Below are positions 25,700 through 33,502 of a stretch of 64,000 nt of DNA, in pieces. Position numbers and translations under genes: made by a program. Each line of letters begins with the position of its first letter. Within the stretch, counting starts at the first letter, position 1. The stretch spans positions 28,787 to 92,786 of the forward strand of contig ONYZ01000008.1 of NCBI GenBank assembly GCA_900322175.1, written 5' to 3'. This DNA is from an uncultured Prevotella sp. GTDB taxonomy: Bacteria; Bacteroidota; Bacteroidia; Bacteroidales; Bacteroidaceae. Below the pieces are notes generated by a model. That model did not search any database. It saw nothing but the letters and a program-made list of their open reading frames with translations, and had not been told where the DNA came from.

Positions 25700-26869
25700 T
25701 TATTCTTCAGGAGCAGTTGTTGGTGTAGAGAGAGCCTCGTCGGTACCAAGTTTTGCGATAGCCTCTCTGGTGTGGTTCATCCAAAGTTTGCGAACGGCAC
25801 TACGCTCAGCCAGACCTGGGATATACTCTTCGCCGCTCTTAATCTTCTTCCAGCATGGCTCTGCGAAGTTGGTCTCATAAGCAGCAGTCTCGATACCAGC
25901 CTCGTTGAACAGCGAGTACCAGCTCTCATCGTCATCCTCGTCAGCCATATCGTTGTGAGCGTGGTCACCAGCGATTGACATCAGAACAAACAGCTGAGCC
26001 TTCTTGTTCTCGTTGGCTGCATAAGTAACACTCTTGCTGAAGTCACCTATCTGATAGTCGAATTCACCACCAGCAATGTGCTCCAGCACATTCTCTGCAT
26101 AGGTATCATCCATATCTACTGTACCTACATAGTAGTTAGGATTGATGGCGCGCAGATTGTCCTCAAGCTGCAGATAGCGGATGTTTCCACCATAGTAGTC
26201 ATAACCCTCGGGATTACCATGTCCCATGAATGCTACGATACCCTGAGTCAAAGCAGCCTTCACATCTGACTCATTGTTAAGTGTATTAGCCAGAAGCTGT
26301 GCATCGCTCTCTTCTGCCATCAGCGGAGTACCTACTACCACATTCAGGTCGAGACTCTTCATGTAAGCATCTGTAAAGTCACCGTTACGGTTGTTCATGA
26401 AGTCCTTCACATAGCTGTCGCGAACACGACGATACTCCTCACCAGGGATAACCTGCAGCGACTGAACTACTATCTGCTGGTATCCAGCCAAACCGATAGC
26501 TGTGAGCCAGTGCTCTGGATCGTAATAATCCTTAGGATCTACATTCTCGCCAGCACGCGCGTTGTTGATACAGATAGCAGATGAGAACGACAGATAAACG
26601 TCCCAACCTGGGAAGTTGGCTCTGTAGTCATCTGCCACCTTGTCGAATGTGTCGTAAGCCTGCTCCCATGTAGAACCGAAAGCTACCAGAAGAATAACCT
26701 TATTGCTCTTCTTCTGAGCGTTAACTGTCTCGTTGACAGCCTGCTGATACCTCTCGTAGTTCGACTGTGTACCCTTGTTGTTGTCATCGTCGTCGCTACT
26801 ACATGCTGTAAATGTTGCACTTGCAACGAAAGCCATCATGGCTAGCATCAAAAACTTAATCTGTTTCAT
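25700..26869 (-). CDS. lipoprotein CbiK-like cobaltochelatase (IhtB-like)
   Basis: 389 residues. The N-terminus is a lipoprotein signal: KQIKFLMLAMMAFVASATFTAC followed by SSDDDDNNKG, so the mature protein is anchored outside the inner membrane. The body is CbiK: ILLVAFGSTWEQAYDTFDKV, VVQSLQVIPGEEY, FMGHGNPEGYDYYG and SIAGDHAHNDMAD, the last two holding the metal-site histidines. Cytoplasmic CbiK inserts cobalt into sirohydrochlorin; exported relatives include the Desulfovibrio periplasmic form and the Porphyromonas haem-binding lipoprotein IhtB. Here it lies between two TonB receptor genes, overlapping the first by 14 bases, so uptake or external chelation is as likely as biosynthesis. Confidence 0.85.
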   Translation of the reverse strand: MKQIKFLMLAMMAFVASATFTACSSDDDDNNKGTQSNYERYQQAVNETVNAQKKSNKVILLVAFGSTWEQAYDTFDKVADDYRANFPGWDVYLSFSSAICINNARAGENVDPKDYYDPEHWLTAIGLAGYQQIVVQSLQVIPGEEYRRVRDSYVKDFMNNRNGDFTDAYMKSLDLNVVVGTPLMAEESDAQLLANTLNNESDVKAALTQGIVAFMGHGNPEGYDYYGGNIRYLQLEDNLRAINPNYYVGTVDMDDTYAENVLEHIAGGEFDYQIGDFSKSVTYAANENKKAQLFVLMSIAGDHAHNDMADEDDDESWYSLFNEAGIETAAYETNFAEPCWKKIKSGEEYIPGLAERSAVRKLWMNHTREAIAKLGTDEALSTPTTAPEE

Positions 26870-28970
26870 TGTTACTTGAGTTTAAATTAGACTTATATTT
26901 ATTTGTAAGTTTCTTGCCTTCGTTGAATCTCATGGTCAGCGATGCATATACCGTGCGACCGGGCGATGTTGTTCCTAGATGTAGTCCGTGCGGGGTGCGG
27001 TCTACGTAGTTGAAAATATTGTCCACACCAGCGTCTATACGCCACAACTTACCTATCTGATGATTGGTAGACAATCGCCAGAGCTGATAGCCCTTACCAT
27101 CACCGTCTATCTGATAGTATCGCTTGCTCGACAAGCGGCCGTAAACACCTACCCCAAACTTATATCTCTTTGAGAAATCGTGATTCCAAGTGGCATATAC
27201 GTTTGCCTTATGGTGGGCCATACCGTCGATGGTAACCTTTTGCATCACATCGTTTTCTGAATCATACTGATGAGCCTCGGTGTCAAGATAGCTATAACTG
27301 CCACCGGCTGTAAAGTGCCTGCCTTGATATCGCACCGTAAAGTCTATGCCATACGTCTTGGCATCCTCCATATTCTGATACTGGCGAACTCTTATCGGAT
27401 CGTATTTCGTTATCAGGTCGCCAGGAGCCATCTTGGTGGGTATTGTTACCAGCGTAATCATATCTTCCACCTTATTAATATAAGGAGCTACGGTCAGCGT
27501 AAGATTACCGATTGTATATTCTGCACTGGCACCAAAGTAGTTTGATGTCTGTGCCTTCAGGTCTTCATTGCCCAAATACAGATATACACCATTCATATTC
27601 TTGATGTACTGATAGTGCAACTCCTTTGGTGTAGGTGTCTTATATCCCTGACTCCATGTAGCCCTCAGCTGCAAATCGCCTAGTTTCAGCATAGCCGATA
27701 CCTTCGGAGTGAGTCGTGTACCGAAACCTTCATTGCGCGTAAGTCGCAGTCCTGCTGTAAGATATAGCGGATTGAGCAGTTCCAACTCATCCTGCACATA
27801 GATAGCTTCGGTGTTATCGGTAGCCTTTCCTCCTGCCACACGCATTGGTGCTTTAAGCCAGTCGTAGCGATACTCCAGTCCGGCACTCAATCTCTGGTCG
27901 TAAGGCAGAGTAAATATACCTTTCAGCGATATGTTAGTCAGTCGCTGGTCGCTCTGTAGTTCCTTATCGCCGGGGAAGTAAGGGAAGTAGTTAGTAAACC
28001 TTCCGTTCACATAACCATCAGTCAGCGTGGTGTCGGTATAGGCATAGTTGTATGCATGTTTTTTCCAGTCGGCATCCAGTGTGATTAGGTCGGTACTATT
28101 CAGTTTCCACTTTCCACCAACCGATACCGAAGCATTGTTATACTGCAAATCCCAAGTTTTTACATCCACACCAGGATGATGTCCGCAAGGGCGATAGATG
28201 CGTTTCCAATATATGCTCCCGTCGGCATATAATTCGACAACAGGCGTCAACTGATAAGTTAAACGTTCGGCTATCTGCCAGTTGGTGTGGCGATTTACTG
28301 TTTTATTACGCGAATCTGTAATGTGATATTCTGTCTGCTCGATAGCTTCTTCGGATGTATTCTGCCAACCGTCTGAATGCTGCAGTTGGAAATTGGTATA
28401 ACTCGAAAGTTTACCATAATTCAGCGCCAGTCCGTTGTGCTGTCTGATATCGCCATAACTACCTACACGAGAGGTGTTTTCGAACATAACACCTTGTTCG
28501 CGATGCTTCTTGGTGATGATATTGATTACACCAGCGATGGCATCGCTACCATACAGAGCACTCGATGCGCCCTTAACTATCTCTATCTTTTCGATGTTAT
28601 GCGGATCAATAAGCGACAGATCGTTCTCACCACCATTGTCGCCATGCAGTCGGCGACCGTCTATCAGTATCAACACATACGAATTACCCAGTCCGTTCAT
28701 CTGCAAACGACTGCTCATATCATTCTCGCTGAAGTCGAAGCTAGCGGTTAGTCCACTCAATATATCCTCGATGCTCTTTCCTGCATATTGCTGCAGTTGG
28801 CGATGGCTTATCACCTCGGTCTGTACTGGCGCATCTTTCAGCAGGTGCTGGGTTCCAGTACCTGTCACAACCACTTCCTGCAAACTATCGGTACGCCAGA
28901 TGTTGCTCTGAGCACTTGCACCAACAGTAAACAGCCAAAGGCCAAAAGCCAATTTCTGTTTTAGTTCCAT
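26856..28970 (-). CDS. btuB: TonB-dependent receptor led by B12 riboswitch
   Basis: 704 residues. Signal peptide MELKQKLAFGLWLFTVGASAQ, plug domain with VVVTGTGTQHLL, NGLGNSYVLILIDGRRLHG and VKGASSALYGSDAIAGVINIIT, then a beta barrel. I use the ATG at 28970; the codon before it is TTG. It is the first gene after the cobalamin riboswitch, the position typical of vitamin B12 importers (BtuB), so its symbol is based on context and fold. An acidic/asparagine-rich C-terminal tail (KYKSNLNSSNNETD) extends past the last barrel strand and overlaps the cbiK start. Confidence 0.88.
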   Translation of the reverse strand: MELKQKLAFGLWLFTVGASAQSNIWRTDSLQEVVVTGTGTQHLLKDAPVQTEVISHRQLQQYAGKSIEDILSGLTASFDFSENDMSSRLQMNGLGNSYVLILIDGRRLHGDNGGENDLSLIDPHNIEKIEIVKGASSALYGSDAIAGVINIITKKHREQGVMFENTSRVGSYGDIRQHNGLALNYGKLSSYTNFQLQHSDGWQNTSEEAIEQTEYHITDSRNKTVNRHTNWQIAERLTYQLTPVVELYADGSIYWKRIYRPCGHHPGVDVKTWDLQYNNASVSVGGKWKLNSTDLITLDADWKKHAYNYAYTDTTLTDGYVNGRFTNYFPYFPGDKELQSDQRLTNISLKGIFTLPYDQRLSAGLEYRYDWLKAPMRVAGGKATDNTEAIYVQDELELLNPLYLTAGLRLTRNEGFGTRLTPKVSAMLKLGDLQLRATWSQGYKTPTPKELHYQYIKNMNGVYLYLGNEDLKAQTSNYFGASAEYTIGNLTLTVAPYINKVEDMITLVTIPTKMAPGDLITKYDPIRVRQYQNMEDAKTYGIDFTVRYQGRHFTAGGSYSYLDTEAHQYDSENDVMQKVTIDGMAHHKANVYATWNHDFSKRYKFGVGVYGRLSSKRYYQIDGDGKGYQLWRLSTNHQIGKLWRIDAGVDNIFNYVDRTPHGLHLGTTSPGRTVYASLTMRFNEGKKLTNKYKSNLNSSNNETD

Positions 28971-29026
28971 CAACTATTCCTTTTTCTCCCACCGCATATC
29001 CCTGTACGGCGATACATTGTTTTTAC

Positions 29027-29190
29027 TAAAGCAGGTCTTCTGACTTTCCTCAGTCTGCCTTACCTTCCCGATTGCTCAGTGGCGTTATACAGGCAGACCT
29101 CTTTTCCGAGGATCACAGCTGCAGGTACAGTTCCGGACTCTCACCGGATTCCCTTACATCGTGGCGGCATCGGCCACCAGATTGCCTTAT
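29027..29190 (-). ncRNA. cobalamin riboswitch
   Basis: On the minus strand the leader shows the adenosylcobalamin aptamer hallmarks in order: GGGAATCCGGTGAGAGTCCG (29133-29152), the conserved ACTGTACCTGCAGCTGTGATC region, GCCACTG (29077-29083) and the B12 box AGTCAGAAGACCTGC (29031-29045). The receptor start codon is ~60 bases further on; the spacer can form a CCGTA/TATGCGG hairpin that could hide the initiation region, and no T-run terminator is present, so control of translation is more likely (inference). Confidence 0.95.
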
Positions 29191-29198
29191 TTTGGCGG

Positions 29199-29206
29199 CA
29201 AAGGTA
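29199..29206 (-). promoter_or_regulatory. promoter -7 box of riboswitch operon
   Basis: Minus strand TACCTTTG then CCGCC, just upstream of the aptamer. Transcription would start near 29194. Confidence 0.6.
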
Positions 29207-29248
29207 CAACTTTTTTTAATGAATCGCGCAATATTTGTGGAATTTTTA

Positions 29249-29256
29249 TAAATTTG
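29249..29256 (+). promoter_or_regulatory. promoter -7 box of cbiA operon
   Basis: TAAATTTG then CACC, 18 bases before the cbiA ATG at 29275. It leaves a leader of ~14 bases, too short for a riboswitch, so this half of the pathway is not under the B12 aptamer seen on the other strand. Confidence 0.6.
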
Positions 29257-29274
29257 CACCAAAATCATCTCACG

Positions 29275-30552
29275 ATGCAAACTAAAACGTCTTTTATGAT
29301 AGCAGCACCCACCAGCGGCTCTGGCAAGACAACAATTGCCCGAGGACTGATGAAGTTGTATACTGATAAAGGATTAAAAGTACAGCCTTTCAAGTGTGGT
29401 CCTGATTATATCGACACAAAATTCCATCAGGCTGTGTGTGGTCGTCCTTCCATAAATTTCGATACCTTTATGGCCTCGCCCGAACATGTACGCGAGTTAT
29501 TCGTACACTATGGTGCCGATGCTGACGTTTGTATCGTTGAGGGTATGATGGGGCTCTTTGATGGATATGACCGCGAAGTCGGTTCTACTTACGAGATTGC
29601 TCGAGCGCTCGACATCCCAGTTGTTCTGGTGCTCGATGCCAAGTCGGCAGCATATTCTATGGCGGCATTGATTTCTGGATTTATCAATTTCAGGAAAAAC
29701 ATCCGCATTGCTGGCATTATATATAATAAGGTGGGATCAGAGCGACATTTCGAAATGCTGCGTCAGGTTTGCGAAGATTTAGGCGTTGAGTGCTTTGGGT
29801 ACCTACCCAAGTCGGTCGACCTCGAACAGGGCTCGCGATATCTTGGATTAGACTTCTCGCAGCATTCTGATAACAACGAACTTATCAGTTTGCTAGAAAA
29901 GCATATTGCAATCTCTTCAATAAGCAGCCTGAATATTCCCAACGTGGGAACAAATTGTTCCCAACGTGGAAACAAAACATTCCCAACGTGGGAACAAAAC
30001 GTACTCATAGCCCGAAACGATGAAAGTTTTACGTTTATCTATCAGGAAAACCTAGATAGATTTAAACAGGTAAGCTTTTTTGATCCCGAGAAGGATGTTC
30101 CATCACTAGATGGCATCGACTTGCTTTACCTGCCTGGTGGCTATCCAGAGAAACATCTCGAAACACTCGTTGCCAACCGGGAATGCCGATGCGCCATCAA
30201 GGATTATGCCGAAAATAGCGGTAAGATTGTTGCCGAATGCGGAGGGATGATGTATCTCTGCAAAGAGATTGTTACCGATGAGGGAACATATCCCATGTGC
30301 AATGTGCTACCCTATTCGATTTCGGCACGTAAGGCTGATCGCAAGCTATCGCTGGGCTATCGCAGATTCGTACTCGATGGCAAGGAATATCGCGGACATG
30401 AGTTCCACTACACCCAGTTTGCAGGCGATGTTCCCGTCAGTATCACGCAAGTATATAACGCTAAAGGCGAGCCGATACCAACACCTGTATTTCGTTACAA
30501 CAACGTGTTGGCAAGCTACACTCACCTTTACAAAATACCCGTAGAACTATGA
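29275..30552 (+). CDS. cbiA: cobyrinate a,c-diamide synthase with in-frame tandem repeat
   Basis: 425 residues. The N-terminal ATP domain begins MIAAPTSGSGKTTIARGL and has VVEGMMGLFDGYDR-like residues near 85; the C-terminal glutaminase domain has LYLPGGYPEKH and VAECGGMMYLC with the nucleophile Cys. It amidates the a and c side chains of cobyrinic acid or its cobalt form. I start at 29275: an upstream in-frame GTG at 29161 lies inside the divergent riboswitch and before the promoter. Residues ~221-242, in the linker between domains, come from three copies of a 22-bp repeat read in three frames. It overlaps the next gene by 4 bases. Confidence 0.94.
   Translation: MQTKTSFMIAAPTSGSGKTTIARGLMKLYTDKGLKVQPFKCGPDYIDTKFHQAVCGRPSINFDTFMASPEHVRELFVHYGADADVCIVEGMMGLFDGYDREVGSTYEIARALDIPVVLVLDAKSAAYSMAALISGFINFRKNIRIAGIIYNKVGSERHFEMLRQVCEDLGVECFGYLPKSVDLEQGSRYLGLDFSQHSDNNELISLLEKHIAISSISSLNIPNVGTNCSQRGNKTFPTWEQNVLIARNDESFTFIYQENLDRFKQVSFFDPEKDVPSLDGIDLLYLPGGYPEKHLETLVANRECRCAIKDYAENSGKIVAECGGMMYLCKEIVTDEGTYPMCNVLPYSISARKADRKLSLGYRRFVLDGKEYRGHEFHYTQFAGDVPVSITQVYNAKGEPIPTPVFRYNNVLASYTHLYKIPVEL
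29936..30001 (+). repeat. three 22-bp palindromic repeats inside cbiA
   Basis: Copies start at 29936, 29958 and 29980, unit TTCCCAACGTGGGAACAAA plus three bases; arms TTCCCA and TGGGAA make each a small inverted repeat. Because 22 is not a multiple of three, the copies encode IPNVGTN, CSQRGNK and TFPTWEQN; three copies (66 bases) keep the gene in frame. Confidence 0.9.
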
Positions 30553-31739
30553 AGTTTTTCGTCATCGGAATAACAGATAATCCTAATCCATTCTTCCCGC
30601 CAGAGGTATTGAATATCATCCGTAGCGGCAAGGTATTCTCTGGCGGCAGGCGTCATCATGAAATTGTAGCACAGTTGCTGCCAGCTGATGCCGAATGGAT
30701 TGACATCACTGTTCCGCTCGATGCCGTTTTCGAGCAATATCACGACGATGTCGTGGTTTTCGCTAGCGGCGATCCGTTGTTCTTCGGATTCGCCAATACC
30801 ATCCGCAGACAAATGCCCGAGGCTGAGATTGCGGTTTATCCTACATTCAATTCGCTGCAACTGTTGGCCCACCGACTGGTGGTGCCTTATCACGATATGC
30901 GCATAGTGTCGCTAACCGGTCGTCCCTGGCCCGAGTTCGACAAAGCTCTTATCCAAGGCGCCAAGAAAATAGGTATACTTACCGACCGCGAACATACTCC
31001 CGCAGCAATCGCCCAACGCTTGATTGAATATGGTTACACATATTATAATATATCAGTTGGCGAGCACTTGGGCAATCCCGAGCGCGAGCGCATTTCGACA
31101 CTCTCGCTAGATGAGGCCGCCAAGCGTACTTTCGACAATCCCAATTGCGTTATTCTGGTAAGCGATTCTTGCCGCGAAAATTCTTTTGGCATACCCGACA
31201 GCGAGTTCACTCTGCTCGATGGACGCGAAAAAATGATAACCAAGATGCCCATACGATTGCTTACCCTTCAGGCACTAGATTTGTCTAACCGTAAGGTTAT
31301 GTGGGATATCGGATTCTGCACAGGCAGTGTGTCTATCGAGGCTAGACTGCAGTTTCCGCATCTGCAGATTGAGGCATTCGAGATTCGTCCCGAGTGCGAG
31401 GCTATTATCCACGACAATTGCCGCCGATTCGGTGCCCCTGGCATCGGCATCCATATAGGCGATTTCCTTGATGCCAATCTGACGGAGACACCTCGTCCTG
31501 ATGCTGTGTTTATCGGTGGTCACGGCGGGAAACTACGAGAAATTATTGCCAAAATTCTACCCGTTCTTGCTTCCGATGGTATCATCGTATTCAACAGCGT
31601 TACATCGCCGATGGTACACACCGACAGCCACCAACTATGGGATGAGGCTTGTGCTGAATTCGGATTGAAACAAGAGCAACCACTAAGAATACAATTAAAC
31701 GATTATAACCCAATAGAAATACTGAAATGCAAAAGATAG
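30549..31739 (+). CDS. cobL: fused CbiE-CbiT precorrin methyltransferase/decarboxylase
   Basis: 396 residues, the CobL arrangement. Residues 1-~200 are CbiE, a class III methyltransferase (FFVIGITDNPNPFFPPEV, VVVFASGDPLFFGFANTI, SLTGRPWPEF). Residues ~215-396 are CbiT (ITKMPIRLLTLQALDL, MWDIGFCTGSVSIEA, FIGGHGGKLREI), with a class I SAM-binding fold. Together they methylate C5 and C15 and remove the ring-C acetate carboxyl. Overlaps cbiA by 4 bases and the next gene by 13. The SAM motif reads DIGFCTGS rather than the common DIGAGTGS. Confidence 0.93.
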   Translation: MKFFVIGITDNPNPFFPPEVLNIIRSGKVFSGGRRHHEIVAQLLPADAEWIDITVPLDAVFEQYHDDVVVFASGDPLFFGFANTIRRQMPEAEIAVYPTFNSLQLLAHRLVVPYHDMRIVSLTGRPWPEFDKALIQGAKKIGILTDREHTPAAIAQRLIEYGYTYYNISVGEHLGNPERERISTLSLDEAAKRTFDNPNCVILVSDSCRENSFGIPDSEFTLLDGREKMITKMPIRLLTLQALDLSNRKVMWDIGFCTGSVSIEARLQFPHLQIEAFEIRPECEAIIHDNCRRFGAPGIGIHIGDFLDANLTETPRPDAVFIGGHGGKLREIIAKILPVLASDGIIVFNSVTSPMVHTDSHQLWDEACAEFGLKQEQPLRIQLNDYNPIEILKCKR

Positions 31740-33502
31740 CAGTCATACAGATAAGTCAGGCTGGTAGCGATATAGCCAACCTGCTTAAGCGCGAACTCAG
31801 TGCAAAGATCATCGCCCGCAACGATATTGGCAAACAGTGGAACCGATACGATGCTTTCGTGTTTATCGGCGCTATGGGCATCTGCGTTCGCACCATCGCT
31901 CCATACATCAACGATAAGCACGAAGATCCCGCTGTGGTTTGCATCGACTCGCTGGGCCAGAACGTCATAAGCGTACTTAGCGGACATATCGGCGGAGCCA
32001 ACGACCTAACACGTGAGATTGCTGCTCTGACAGGTGCTCGCGAAGTCATCACCACGCAGAGCGACAACGCTAGTCTATGGGCACTCGACACCTTTGCAGA
32101 ACGATTCAACTGGGCTATTGCCAGCGATGACGACATGAACAAATGCATCTATGCATTCGTCAATCGCGAACCTACAGCCCTATTGATGGAAGTCTGCGAC
32201 AAGGGAACCGAATATCTGGAAAAGACACTACCAGAGCATGTCACCGTTGTCAAGAGTCTCGAAGAAGTTGCCCCCCAAAAGTATAAACTTGTTATTCTGG
32301 TGACACCTTATAATCTATGTGTACCTTCTGGCATGCTTGAACTGCATTTCGTACCCATGATAGCTGCTTTAGGATTTGGACTCGCCAGTCATCCTGATGA
32401 CTATGAGTATATCTACGACGAGATAGATGAGGCGATGAGCAGTATTGGTGTGTTAGCCTGTTACAAGCGTTATTGCACAATCGATGTGAAGGAAGAGGAA
32501 GAGTTTTGTGCGATGCTCGTAGATGACTACGGAGAAGAGTTGGTATTCTACACGGCACAGCAGTTGTCTGAGGTCGAAGTGCCTAATCCCAGCAAGACCG
32601 TCGAAAAACATGTTGGTACGCCAAGTGTTTGCGAGGCAGCTGCCATTCTTGGATCTAATCATGGCAAACTCATCGTCCCTAAGATCAAAGGCAGGAACTG
32701 GACCGCAGCCCTCGCCATCGACTACAAATACCTACGGGAACAAAAAGGTCATATCGAGATTGTGGGTGCTGGACCTGGAGACCCTGACTTGGTATCTGTG
32801 CGTGGCAGGAAAATGCTTGAGAGAGCTGACCTTATCTTGTATGCAGGCTCTTTGGTTCCTAAGGCTTTGACGGAATGTCATAAGCCAGGCGCTGTTGTCC
32901 GTTCTTCTGCCGACATGGCCCTTGAAGAGCAATGTAAACTGATGAAGCAGTTCTATGATAAGGGTAAGTACATCGTCCGCCTGCATACGGGCGATCCTTG
33001 TATCTTTGGTGCCATCCAAGAGCAAATGGCCTTCTTCGACCAAAACAATATGGACTATCACATCACCCCAGGTATCTCTTCATTCCTCGCAGCCGCCGCA
33101 GAACTTCAGAGTCAGTTCACGATTCCCGAACGCTGCCAGACAATAATCCTAACCCGAGGCGAAGGTCGCACACCTATGCCCGAGAAGGAACAACTGCATC
33201 TTTTGGCTCGTAGTCAGAGTACCATGTGCATATTCCTGTCAGCGTCGATTGTGGATGCTGTCCAGCGCGAACTGCTTCAGGAATATCCCGAAGACACCCC
33301 TGTGGCAGCATGTTATCACCTCACCTGGCCCGACCAGAAAATCTATCGCGGCAAACTTAAAGAATTAGCTAAGATAGTACATGATAACAACTTGACACTC
33401 ACCACGATGCTCGTTGTTGGTGAAGCAATTGATAATCGTCAGGGATTGTCCGAGTTATACAACAAGTACTTCACTCATCTCTTCAGACAAGGCGAAGCAT
33501 GA
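31727..33502 (+). CDS. fused CbiG / precorrin-4 C11-methyltransferase (CbiF)
   Basis: 591 residues. Residues 1-~335 are CbiG: FVFIGAMGICVRTIAPYI, SVLSGHIGGANDLTREIA, then a core domain with LGFGLASHPDDYEY replacing the usual iGiGC stretch, and a C-terminal CbiG domain. Residues ~340-591 are CbiF/CobM: IEIVGAGPGDPDLVSVRG, VRLHTGDPCIFGAIQEQM, ITPGISSFLAAAAELQ and LTRGEGRTPMPEKE. CbiG opens the ring lactone (anaerobic route); CbiF methylates C11. The steps are neighbours in the pathway, so the fusion may channel the unstable intermediate. Overlaps both flanking genes. Confidence 0.92.
   Translation: MQKIAVIQISQAGSDIANLLKRELSAKIIARNDIGKQWNRYDAFVFIGAMGICVRTIAPYINDKHEDPAVVCIDSLGQNVISVLSGHIGGANDLTREIAALTGAREVITTQSDNASLWALDTFAERFNWAIASDDDMNKCIYAFVNREPTALLMEVCDKGTEYLEKTLPEHVTVVKSLEEVAPQKYKLVILVTPYNLCVPSGMLELHFVPMIAALGFGLASHPDDYEYIYDEIDEAMSSIGVLACYKRYCTIDVKEEEEFCAMLVDDYGEELVFYTAQQLSEVEVPNPSKTVEKHVGTPSVCEAAAILGSNHGKLIVPKIKGRNWTAALAIDYKYLREQKGHIEIVGAGPGDPDLVSVRGRKMLERADLILYAGSLVPKALTECHKPGAVVRSSADMALEEQCKLMKQFYDKGKYIVRLHTGDPCIFGAIQEQMAFFDQNNMDYHITPGISSFLAAAAELQSQFTIPERCQTIILTRGEGRTPMPEKEQLHLLARSQSTMCIFLSASIVDAVQRELLQEYPEDTPVAACYHLTWPDQKIYRGKLKELAKIVHDNNLTLTTMLVVGEAIDNRQGLSELYNKYFTHLFRQGEA

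Noticed and set aside
29161-29274. N-terminal extension of cbiA from a GTG at 29161
   Set aside because: It overlaps the divergent riboswitch and lies upstream of the promoter box at 29249; the family begins at the P-loop strand right after the ATG at 29275.
29936-30001. CRISPR-like array in cbiA (and at 51.0 and 52.7 kb)
   Set aside because: Units of 22 bp are contiguous without unique spacers and there are no cas genes.
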